Assembly: GCA_964639275.1 (NCBI GenBank)
Contig: CAZXCQ010000347.1
Span: 1 to 5,686 of the forward strand
Length of the DNA stretch: 5,686 bases
Direction of reading: 5' to 3'
Source of the DNA: CAZXCQ01 sp964639275
Lineage (GTDB): Bacteria > Desulfobacterota > DSM-4660 > Desulfatiglandales > Desulfatiglandaceae
Part shown: piece by piece, positions 1 through 4,987 of the stretch
Layout: each line of letters starts with the position of its first letter
How positions within the stretch are numbered: the first letter of the stretch is position 1
Position numbers and translations under genes: made by a program
The notes under the pieces: model-generated
Told to the model about the DNA's origin: nothing
Database searches by the model: none
Seen by the model: the letters and a program-made list of their open reading frames with translations, nothing else

Positions 1-20
1 ATTTTGTCCTTGTCCCCAAC

Positions 21-49
21 CCTGAACGTTGAACCCTGAACCTGTGAAC
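21..49. repeat. Degenerate heptad tandem repeat (NNTGAAC x4)
   Basis: Three consecutive 7-base units, CCTGAAC, GTTGAAC and CCTGAAC (21-41), are followed by an 8-base variant CTGTGAAC (42-49). A longer 14-base period is also visible, as AACCCTGAAC occurs at 18-27 and 32-41. Because 7 is not a multiple of 3, the TGA triplets fall in all three plus-strand frames (positions 23, 30, 37 and 45). It probably belongs to a family of dispersed intergenic repeats; that is inference. Confidence 0.6.
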
Positions 50-87
50 GCTTACAAAAATGGTATCCGAGCTTGGCCTGGTATTCT

Positions 88-117
88 TTGACGAAACCCA
101 TGTTTCTTTGGTATATC
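88..117 (+). promoter_or_regulatory. Putative sigma70 promoter of the transglutaminase-like gene
   Basis: A -35 box TTGACG (88-93, five of six consensus bases) is followed after 18 bases by TATATC (112-117, four of six). This would start transcription near 124 and leave a leader of roughly 28 bases before the GTG at 152. The position is sensible but the -10 box is only moderate. Confidence 0.4.
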
Positions 118-137
118 GCTGTCCATCTCTGAAAATG

Positions 138-144
138 AAAGGAG
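138..144 (+). promoter_or_regulatory. Ribosome binding site fixing the GTG start at 152
   Basis: AAAGGAG lies seven bases before the GTG at 152, an ideal Shine-Dalgarno spacing. The nearby ATG at 135 is in another frame and overlaps this site, so GTG is the supported start. Confidence 0.7.
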
Positions 145-151
145 AAATCAG

Positions 152-856
152 GTGGATAATGAATATCTCGCTCCGACGCCTATCATAGATAGCGATCACC
201 CCTCAATCAGCGCCCACGCCAGAAAGACCACGGGAGAGGGCAAAGACCCTATCAAGAATGCCGTTCGGCTCTATTATGCGGTCAGGGACGGTATCTGGTA
301 TGATCCCTACTATCCATTCTACCGTCCCGAGCATTACAGGGCGAGCAATGTGTTGAAGAGCGGGCGGGGCTACTGCGTCTGCAAGGCATCACTTCTCTGT
401 GCCCTGGGAAGGGCCTGCGAGATTCCCTCGCGGATCGGGCTTGCAGACGTCAGAAATCATCTTGCGACAAAACAGCTCATCGAATATCTGGGCTCAGATC
501 TCTTTGTGTACCACGGTTTTGTTGAGTTCTACCTGGAAGGAAAATGGGTCAAGGCGACCCCGGCATTTAACAAGGAGCTGTGCGAAAGACACCGCGTGGC
601 CCCCCTTGAGTTTAACGGCCGCGAAGATTCCATCTTTCACCCCTATAACCTGGAAAAGAGGCAATTTATGGAATATGTGGCGGATCACGGGACCTTTGAA
701 GATATCCCGGTAGATAGGATCGTCAAGGCATGGGAAGAGGCATACGGTAAAGAACGCGTCAGGGGCTGGATCGACCAATTTGAAAGATCAGGGGGGAGAT
801 CCTCCTCCGATTTCCACAGAGAGGAGGTCTGGAAGGGGGAAGGGATTGATGATTGA
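152..856 (+). CDS. Transglutaminase-like (papain-fold) domain protein, cytoplasmic
   Basis: A 234-residue protein with no signal peptide or membrane segment, so it should act in the cytoplasm. Residues about 30-140 match the transglutaminase-like core. The nucleophile motif is GRGYCVCKASLL, with Cys75 four residues before Ala79 as in the family, followed by the usual RACEIPSR. The histidine motif is H121-GFVEFYLEGKW, with Trp132. The third triad position, normally Asp four residues after the Trp, is Thr136 (KATPAFN). Cys77, Cys83 and Cys89 lie close to the nucleophile. Family members act as cysteine proteases, amidases or acyl transferases; the substrate here cannot be read from sequence. The GTG start is supported by AAAGGAG seven bases upstream. 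The last residues (GIDD) and the stop lie inside a heptad repeat, so the hydrophilic tail from about residue 211 may be recent. It converges on the methyltransferase gene 72 bases away, so the two are not co-transcribed. Confidence 0.85.
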   Translation: MDNEYLAPTPIIDSDHPSISAHARKTTGEGKDPIKNAVRLYYAVRDGIWYDPYYPFYRPEHYRASNVLKSGRGYCVCKASLLCALGRACEIPSRIGLADVRNHLATKQLIEYLGSDLFVYHGFVEFYLEGKWVKATPAFNKELCERHRVAPLEFNGREDSIFHPYNLEKRQFMEYVADHGTFEDIPVDRIVKAWEEAYGKERVRGWIDQFERSGGRSSSDFHREEVWKGEGIDD

Positions 857-864
857 CGATTGAA
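844..864. repeat. Heptad tandem repeat (GATTGAN x3) at the end of the transglutaminase-like gene
   Basis: GATTGAT, GATTGAC and GATTGAA follow one another without gaps. The second unit supplies the TGA stop (854-856) of the transglutaminase-like gene. TGA occurs at 847, 854 and 861, once in each plus-strand frame; the minus strand of the array contains no stop. It has the same 7-base period and TGA core as the array at 21-49, so similar elements flank this gene. Confidence 0.65.
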
Positions 865-928
865 AAGCCGAAAGGACAAGGGCTGTAAAGGATCAGCGCC
901 CAGGCAACATATGCAGAGCGCTATGGGG

Positions 929-1915
929 TTAACGGATTCCGGTGATGATGCCCGATTCATTGGGGCCCTTGAAGGGCAGCCGCTGGATATCCTTGAGCCC
1001 TGCCCGGGCCAGCATCTCTTTGATCTGCTTCTCTGAATAGGATCGCCCCTCGCTGGTATTGACAAGCATGTTCAGGGAAAAAAGCGCGGGGAAAAGGGGG
1101 GCATCAAGGGTCTCTTCCAGGATAAACTCGTGGACCAGCAAGAGGCCGCCCTCCTCCAGGGATGCCACCGCCTTTTTGATTATCATCTCACAGGCATCCG
1201 GCCCTTCACCGTGGAGGATCTGAGACAGCCAGAGCACATCATATTTGCCCTCAACACCATCTTTGAGGTAATCCCCTCTCACAAAATCGATCCTCTCTGA
1301 GAGCCCGAACCGTTCAATGGTCTTTCTGGCAAAGGGCTCTGTTGTGGCAAGGTCATAAACCGTGCCTTTCAAATCGGGGTTTTTGAGGCAGAAATGGATG
1401 GCATAGGTGCCTGGGCCCCCGCCCAGATCAAGCAGGTGACGCCTGCCGCGAAGGTCGATCTCCTCTGAGAGGCCGGGGGCTATACCCATGGCCATATTAA
1501 ACATGCCCATCAAGAAGCTCTCCCGCTCCTCATGGTCCAACACCCCCCTCTCACGTACGGGCCTTCCAGACCTGACCGCATGGTCAAGCCGTGCCCAGGC
1601 CTCTACCAGGTGGTGGTGATGCATCACGATGTGACCGATATACCCGGTCGAATCCCTGACCAGGAGTGTTTTGGCTCCCTCGGTGTTTGAATATTGACCC
1701 CCATCCTTTTTGAGAAGCCCCAGGGCCGAAAGGGCATTGAGCAGCGTCGCTGTCCCTCTCGGATCACAGCCCAGGGCCGAGGCAATCTCCCCTTCGCTCA
1801 TTTCCCGGTTTCCAATCGTTGTAAAGAGATCCAGTTTTACCGCAGCATGGAGGGCACAGGCAGGCCAGTAGCCCCCGGATATACCCAATACTCTTCCCGC
1901 ATTCCACTCTTCCAT
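929..1915 (-). CDS. SAM-dependent methyltransferase, dimerising O-methyltransferase type
   Basis: A 328-residue cytoplasmic protein from ATG 1915, which has AAAGGGG (1924-1930) eight bases upstream. The open frame extends to an ATG at 1939 and a TTG at 1969, but neither has a comparable ribosome binding site, and the conserved-looking protein begins at MEEWNAG. The N-terminal 90 or so residues form the winged-helix dimerisation region (GYWPACALHAAVKLDLF, then ALGCDPRGTATLLNALSALGLL). The Rossmann methyltransferase domain carries SAM motif I, LLDLGGGPGTYA, with the glycines at about 165-169. The segment LSQILHGEGPDA places His235 where the catalytic base of plant-type O-methyltransferases sits, although the following Asp-Trp of LHDW is replaced. 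EEGGLLLVHEFIL is the usual late strand. The family methylates O, and sometimes N or C, on small aromatic or tetrapyrrole-like molecules; the substrate is not predictable. It has its own upstream promoter candidate and converges with the transglutaminase-like gene. Confidence 0.88.
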   Translation of the reverse strand: MEEWNAGRVLGISGGYWPACALHAAVKLDLFTTIGNREMSEGEIASALGCDPRGTATLLNALSALGLLKKDGGQYSNTEGAKTLLVRDSTGYIGHIVMHHHHLVEAWARLDHAVRSGRPVRERGVLDHEERESFLMGMFNMAMGIAPGLSEEIDLRGRRHLLDLGGGPGTYAIHFCLKNPDLKGTVYDLATTEPFARKTIERFGLSERIDFVRGDYLKDGVEGKYDVLWLSQILHGEGPDACEMIIKKAVASLEEGGLLLVHEFILEETLDAPLFPALFSLNMLVNTSEGRSYSEKQIKEMLARAGLKDIQRLPFKGPNESGIITGIR

Positions 1916-1990
1916 TCCCCGATCCCCTTTGCCATTCATTGCTTTGGCCGTCCTGTGCGACGACGCCAACAGTTGTCCAAAAATATTTCA

Positions 1991-2019
1991 AGTATAACAC
2001 CTTAACCGGGTGAAAGCAA
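1991..2019 (-). promoter_or_regulatory. Putative sigma70 promoter of the methyltransferase gene
   Basis: Read on the minus strand, TTGCTT (2014-2019, three of six bases) is followed after 17 bases by TATACT (1991-1996, five of six). Transcription would begin near 1984, about 70 bases before the ATG at 1915. The -10 box is good and the -35 box weak. Confidence 0.4.
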
Positions 2020-2054
2020 GGGAATGGCAGCCCCCAACCCCGTTTCCCTGTCTC

Positions 2055-2076
2055 AGTTTTAGTCTTGAAAACTAAA
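2055..2076. promoter_or_regulatory. AT-rich inverted repeat between divergent promoters
   Basis: Two overlapping inverted repeats share this stretch: AGTTTT (2055-2060) with AAAACT (2068-2073), and TTTAGT (2058-2063) with ACTAAA (2071-2076). The site lies between the two divergent promoter candidates, so it could be an operator. No known regulator motif is recognised, and AT-rich DNA produces such arms by chance. Confidence 0.2.
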
Positions 2077-2116
2077 TTGATACAACATGAGCACCTTTTG
2101 TTGATCTCCGCGGTAA

Positions 2117-2145
2117 TTTACTTTTCGGCTGTAGGACTTTATGAT
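2117..2145 (+). promoter_or_regulatory. Sigma70-like promoter of the membrane-anchored protein gene
   Basis: TTTACT (2117-2122, four of six consensus bases) and TATGAT (2140-2145, five of six) are separated by exactly 17 bases. Transcription would start near 2152 and give a leader of about 34 bases before the ATG at 2186. It is the best promoter match in the window. Confidence 0.5.
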
Positions 2146-2185
2146 ATCCTGTTACTACCATATTGTCTTGTAGAAAGGGACACTT

Positions 2186-3022
2186 ATGGGTTATCTCCAG
2201 TTCCTCTTAAGACTCGCCGCTATTTCCTTCGCACTATTGTTCTTGCATTTATCAGTGCTGGTTTCTGATGCAAAATACATCACCATCGAAACCAGGGTCC
2301 ATACCCGGCTGCAGAGGGACAGGTTGGCGATAGGTGTCGAACTGACCAATCGGGGTGATGAGCCTGCCTATAACCTCCTGGTGAAAACAGAGATCGGCAG
2401 GGATTTCCAGGTGGGCCGGGCCGTTAAGATTCTCAAGGTGGATGAAACAGTCAGGAAAGACCTCGAATTTACGGTCGCCTTTGATAAGCCAGGGACCTAT
2501 CCTGTCTTGGTCTGGATTGATTTTACCGATGAAAAACACTACCCCTTTTCCTTCCTTTCCCTAACAGATTTCACCTATGGGAAAGGCGGTCCACCCAAGA
2601 TATTTGCCAGAATGGAACCACTGGATATAGCGAAGGAGGGCAATCTCCGTCTTACGGTCAAAAATCTGGATGCCAAAGAAAAGGAGGTCAGGGTTCGCCT
2701 GATCGTCCCCAAAGAGATCTCCGCTAGCGACTCCTTGAGGGATCTCAGGCTAATGCCTCTTGTCGAGCAGGATCTTTCTTTTGCGGTCTCAAATATTTCG
2801 GCCCTGGTGGGGGCAGATTACACCATCTATGCCTTAGCGGAGTATGAGGATAAAGAAAGGCACTATCTTGCATCAGCCGCAGGCTCCATCAAAATCATTG
2901 AGAAGAAAAGGTTGACGCAAACACAGGCATATCTTTTCGTCGGGATACCCCTGGGAATGTTGGTATTGTATTCGCTTTTTGTCCTGACGAGAAAAATAAG
3001 GGTCAGAGGCCATCAACCATGA
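2186..3022 (+). CDS. Exported, C-terminally membrane-anchored protein with two Ig-like segments (unknown function)
   Basis: A 278-residue protein I do not recognise. The ATG has AAAGGGA (2174-2180) five bases upstream. Residues 1-29 form a signal peptide: Arg9, a hydrophobic core from 10 to 26, and a probable signal peptidase I site after SDA (29). The exported part is beta-rich and looks like two Ig-like or CARDB/NEW3-like segments. The first covers about 31-130 and contains LAIGVELTNRGDEPAYNLLV; the second covers about 137-236 and contains LRLTVKNLDAKEKEVRVRLIVP. Each has the alternating pattern and the N-rich turn of domains that bind or space extracellular partners. Residues about 248-268 form one membrane helix, followed by the positive tail TRKIRVRGHQP, so the bulk faces the periplasm and the tail faces the cytoplasm. 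There is no cysteine and no enzyme motif. The stop overlaps an ATG (ATGA, 3019-3022), as in coupled operons, but no convincing gene follows. A scaffolding or envelope role is possible but unproven. Confidence 0.8.
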   Translation: MGYLQFLLRLAAISFALLFLHLSVLVSDAKYITIETRVHTRLQRDRLAIGVELTNRGDEPAYNLLVKTEIGRDFQVGRAVKILKVDETVRKDLEFTVAFDKPGTYPVLVWIDFTDEKHYPFSFLSLTDFTYGKGGPPKIFARMEPLDIAKEGNLRLTVKNLDAKEKEVRVRLIVPKEISASDSLRDLRLMPLVEQDLSFAVSNISALVGADYTIYALAEYEDKERHYLASAAGSIKIIEKKRLTQTQAYLFVGIPLGMLVLYSLFVLTRKIRVRGHQP

Positions 3023-3036
3023 AACGTCTCTGGTAC

Positions 3037-3069
3037 AAAAAACCCCACCTCCGTTTGCGGGAAATGGGG
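3037..3069 (-). terminator. Rho-independent terminator of the protease operon
   Basis: On the minus strand CCCCATTTCC pairs with GGAGGTGGGG over ten positions, two of them G-U, around a seven-base loop (3053-3059). Six T residues follow (complement of the A-run 3037-3042). On the plus strand the two wobble positions become C-A mismatches and no T-run follows, so the element is specific to the minus strand. It lies 126 bases past the stop of the protease gene, leaving 3070-3195 as an untranslated tail in which I see nothing else convincing. Confidence 0.85.
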
Positions 3070-3195
3070 CCTTCCGGATCAGTCCATAGCACCTCGACTA
3101 AGGCCTATTCCCCGAAGCAATATGCAGGCATTGGCGGGCGTGACGGGCGCGGGATCATTGCGCTGAGTCCGTTACACCGCCACAATCCCTTCGGG

Positions 3196-4929
3196 CTACT
3201 CTACGATAAAGCAACAAACGGATGGAGAGACCATGTGGTTCCCCTGTGCCGTTATTACCGAAGTAAAGAAGTAGCAGCCGGGAGCCAGACCGGATGCTGA
3301 AGCAGCATTGTGATGATCTCCAGTGGACATACCGCCTTCCCTATACATTTCTAAACGCGCAATTGATCCCGCTGCATTGGCCACCAGATAATATCTGGTG
3401 ATCTCTCCAGCAGTGGCTATATAGTAATTGACGTGCAGGTACACAGTCGAACCACTGGAAAACACCCTCACTTCCTTAGAAGCAGATGAATTGGAGTCGG
3501 AAACCCATATTTCTTTGATGTAATTCTGATTGGCAATCGTGGTGGTTGTGCTCGTCGACGTCGTGGTGGTTGTGCTCGTCGAAGTGGAGCTGGTTGTAAC
3601 CCCCCCGCACGTTTCGCAATTAAAGGCACTTACGCCCCCACACCCGGCGGAGCAACACGTCCCACCCGACGAAGGACAGAGCGTAACCATGTAGGATGAT
3701 GTCCCATTTACGGACAAAGTACCCGACCATGAAGAACCGCACCCGCTGGCCGAAAGGGCATAGGTCCCGGCAGGAACCGCACTAAAAGAAAGGATATTGC
3801 TGCAATTTAACTGGGAAGGGTGGGTTTGCCCCCCAAAGGTGACGCTCACCGATGAACAGCTGGCCTCCAGACAAAAGAAGACAACCGAAGTAGAGGGGAC
3901 GGTTGTGGTGGTTGAACTGGTCGAGGTTGTACTCGTGGTGGTCGATGTGGTGGATATGCTGGTGGTTGTGCTGGTTGTAACCCCCCCGCACGTCGAGCAA
4001 TTGTAAGCCCCTCCGCTCCCACAGCCAGGGGAGCAACATGTCCCACCCGACGAAGGGCAGAGCGTAACCATGTAGGATGATGTCCCATTTACGGACAAAG
4101 TACCCGACCATGAAGAACCGCACCCGCTGGCCGAAAGGGCGTATGTCCCGGCAGGAACGCCACTAAAGGAAAGGTTGGTCGTGCAAGTCAGTTTAGAGGG
4201 GTGCGTCTGACCGCCAAAGGTGACGGTCACCGATGAACAACTGGCCTCCAGGCAAAAGGTGACGGTAGAGCCTGATGGTGCGGTGGTGGTGGTAGAACTG
4301 GTGGAGGTGGTGGTCGTGGTACTCGACGTGGTGGTCGTGGTGGTGCTTGGGTTGGTTGTGATCTGCAGGGTATGGGTCCAGGTATGATTCGATGCGCTTA
4401 CCACCCAGTCATATGTTGCGATCTTGTATCCCTCCCCCGGCCATGGATCCATGTAATATAGGTTGTTTCCGGATATGCCTCTGCCAACGAGAAAATGCCC
4501 CCCTCCGCTGGTCCATCCAAACCGCATTACAAAAGGTCTGCCTGCATTAATCTCGGATACAACGGTGGTCTTGGATAGGGCATAGGCGCGTGCGTCGCTG
4601 TTGACTCCCCAGTGCGAGAGAATTGCCTGGAGACTTCCGCTTGTCCCATACATGTAATTGGACTGGTTGCAGGCGTGACTCCACTCAAAGGTGCTATTGC
4701 CACAACAGTCGCTTCTGCTCCAGGCCCAATTTGCCATCTGGCACTGGCTAACGGTCGTGCCGTAATACTCCAGGGTGGCCTGAGAGCTTCCTGCCCAACA
4801 CCATTGACTATGCTCCTGGAATTCTTGTGGGACAGATAATACCCCATCGGCATGGCTCAAAGAGGAAAAGAGGACCAGGAAGAGGGCCGGTAATAGGATA
4901 AGTCTGATAAAAAACCTTTCTACTTTCAT
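3196..4929 (-). CDS. Secreted modular papain-like (C39/C70-type) cysteine protease with Thr/Ser stalks and Cys-rich modules
   Basis: A 577-residue protein from ATG 4929; a GTG at 4944 would add five residues, and neither start has a clear ribosome binding site. The signal peptide runs to SHA (27). Residues about 28-191 are a papain-like protease domain: Gln38 (oxyanion hole) and Cys44 in QEHSQWCWAGSS, His145 in GGGHFLVGRG, and Asp161 in YYMDPWPGEG. Extra cysteines (63, 75, 76, 87) probably form disulfides. The domain resembles secreted bacterial relatives of the AvrRpt2/C39-like group. After it come a Thr/Ser stalk (192-221), a Cys-rich module (222-316), a second stalk (317-346), a second copy of the module (347-443), a third stalk (444-465) and a beta-rich C-terminal domain (466-577). 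Each module has ten cysteines at matching positions, 127 residues apart, and a PAGTYALSASGCG segment like carboxypeptidase-regulatory folds. It follows the small secreted protein gene after 58 bases, so co-transcription is likely, ending at the terminator 3037-3069. Peptide cleavage outside the cell is inferred; the target is unknown. Confidence 0.85.
   Translation of the reverse strand: MKVERFFIRLILLPALFLVLFSSLSHADGVLSVPQEFQEHSQWCWAGSSQATLEYYGTTVSQCQMANWAWSRSDCCGNSTFEWSHACNQSNYMYGTSGSLQAILSHWGVNSDARAYALSKTTVVSEINAGRPFVMRFGWTSGGGHFLVGRGISGNNLYYMDPWPGEGYKIATYDWVVSASNHTWTHTLQITTNPSTTTTTTSSTTTTTSTSSTTTTAPSGSTVTFCLEASCSSVTVTFGGQTHPSKLTCTTNLSFSGVPAGTYALSASGCGSSWSGTLSVNGTSSYMVTLCPSSGGTCCSPGCGSGGAYNCSTCGGVTTSTTTSISTTSTTTSTTSTSSTTTTVPSTSVVFFCLEASCSSVSVTFGGQTHPSQLNCSNILSFSAVPAGTYALSASGCGSSWSGTLSVNGTSSYMVTLCPSSGGTCCSAGCGGVSAFNCETCGGVTTSSTSTSTTTTTSTSTTTTIANQNYIKEIWVSDSNSSASKEVRVFSSGSTVYLHVNYYIATAGEITRYYLVANAAGSIARLEMYREGGMSTGDHHNAASASGLAPGCYFFTSVITAQGNHMVSPSVCCFIVE
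3535..3600 (-). repeat. Third Thr/Ser stalk with a 24-base tandem repeat
   Basis: This codes for residues 444-465 of the protease, almost only Thr and Ser. A 22-base string at 3537-3558 is repeated exactly at 3561-3582, a period of 24 bases or eight codons. Such an array can change length in frame by slippage. Confidence 0.7.
3601..3891 (-). repeat. Second copy of the ten-cysteine module (direct repeat)
   Basis: It codes for residues 347-443 of the protease and is a direct repeat of 3982-4266, offset by 381 bases. Bases 3677-3759 are identical to 4058-4140 (83 bases), and the flanks keep lower identity, including a shared GGVTTS stretch after the module. Ten cysteines (353, 358, 376, 397, 418, 425, 426, 430, 438, 441) match the first copy. 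Confidence 0.85.
3892..3981 (-). repeat. Second Thr/Ser stalk (low-complexity)
   Basis: It codes for residues 317-346, a GGVTTS entry followed by about 25 Thr/Ser residues between the two Cys-rich modules. The plus strand reads as repeated GTG/GTT-type triplets. Extended stalks of this kind space domains in secreted proteins and may be glycosylated; that is inference. Confidence 0.65.
3982..4266 (-). repeat. First copy of the ten-cysteine module (direct repeat)
   Basis: It codes for residues 222-316 of the protease, with cysteines at 226, 231, 249, 270, 291, 298, 299, 303, 311 and 314. Shared residues with the second copy include CLEASCSSV, FGGQTHPS, PAGTYALSASGCGSSWSG and the Cys-rich tail with a CC pair. 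The domain family is not recognised, apart from a likeness of the central part to carboxypeptidase-regulatory-like beta sandwiches. Confidence 0.85.
4267..4353 (-). repeat. First Thr/Ser stalk (low-complexity)
   Basis: It codes for about residues 193-221, a run of Thr and Ser ending in APSG, directly after the catalytic domain (which ends near WTHTLQIT). It separates the protease from the first Cys-rich module. Confidence 0.65.
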
Positions 4930-4987
4930 TTGCGAACCAAACACGATCAGGGTATTCTGAGATATTTGGCGGATTGGTCGAGGCCCT

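Noticed and set aside
60..188. A 42-codon plus-strand frame from ATG 60.
   Set aside because: There is no ribosome binding site, it overlaps the start of the transglutaminase-like gene, and it spans that gene's promoter.
857..928. Possible terminator between the convergent transglutaminase-like and methyltransferase genes.
   Set aside because: Only weak arms are visible (AGCGC/GCGCT with a long loop, and AGCC/GGCT followed by a short T-run on the minus strand); the evidence is too weak to call.
1609..1625. Four consecutive histidines in the methyltransferase, a possible metal site.
   Set aside because: Similar His-rich stretches are, as far as I recall, usual at this place in this methyltransferase group, so it does not indicate a special function.
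2065..2268. A 67-codon plus-strand frame with a hydrophobic stretch.
   Set aside because: It begins with a TTG lacking a ribosome binding site, contains the promoter of the next gene and overlaps its signal peptide region in another frame.
3130..3150. A GC-rich string resembling the CCCGTCAC segment near the end of 16S rRNA.
   Set aside because: The match is a handful of bases and the surroundings do not resemble rRNA.
3019..3300. A 93-codon plus-strand frame starting at the ATGA overlap.
   Set aside because: It runs through the minus-strand terminator hairpin and overlaps the last 105 bases of the protease gene in antisense; its translation shows no domain, signal or membrane segment.
3797..4006. 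A Val-rich plus-strand frame that looks like membrane segments.
   Set aside because: It is the antisense reading of the Thr/Ser codons of the second protease stalk.
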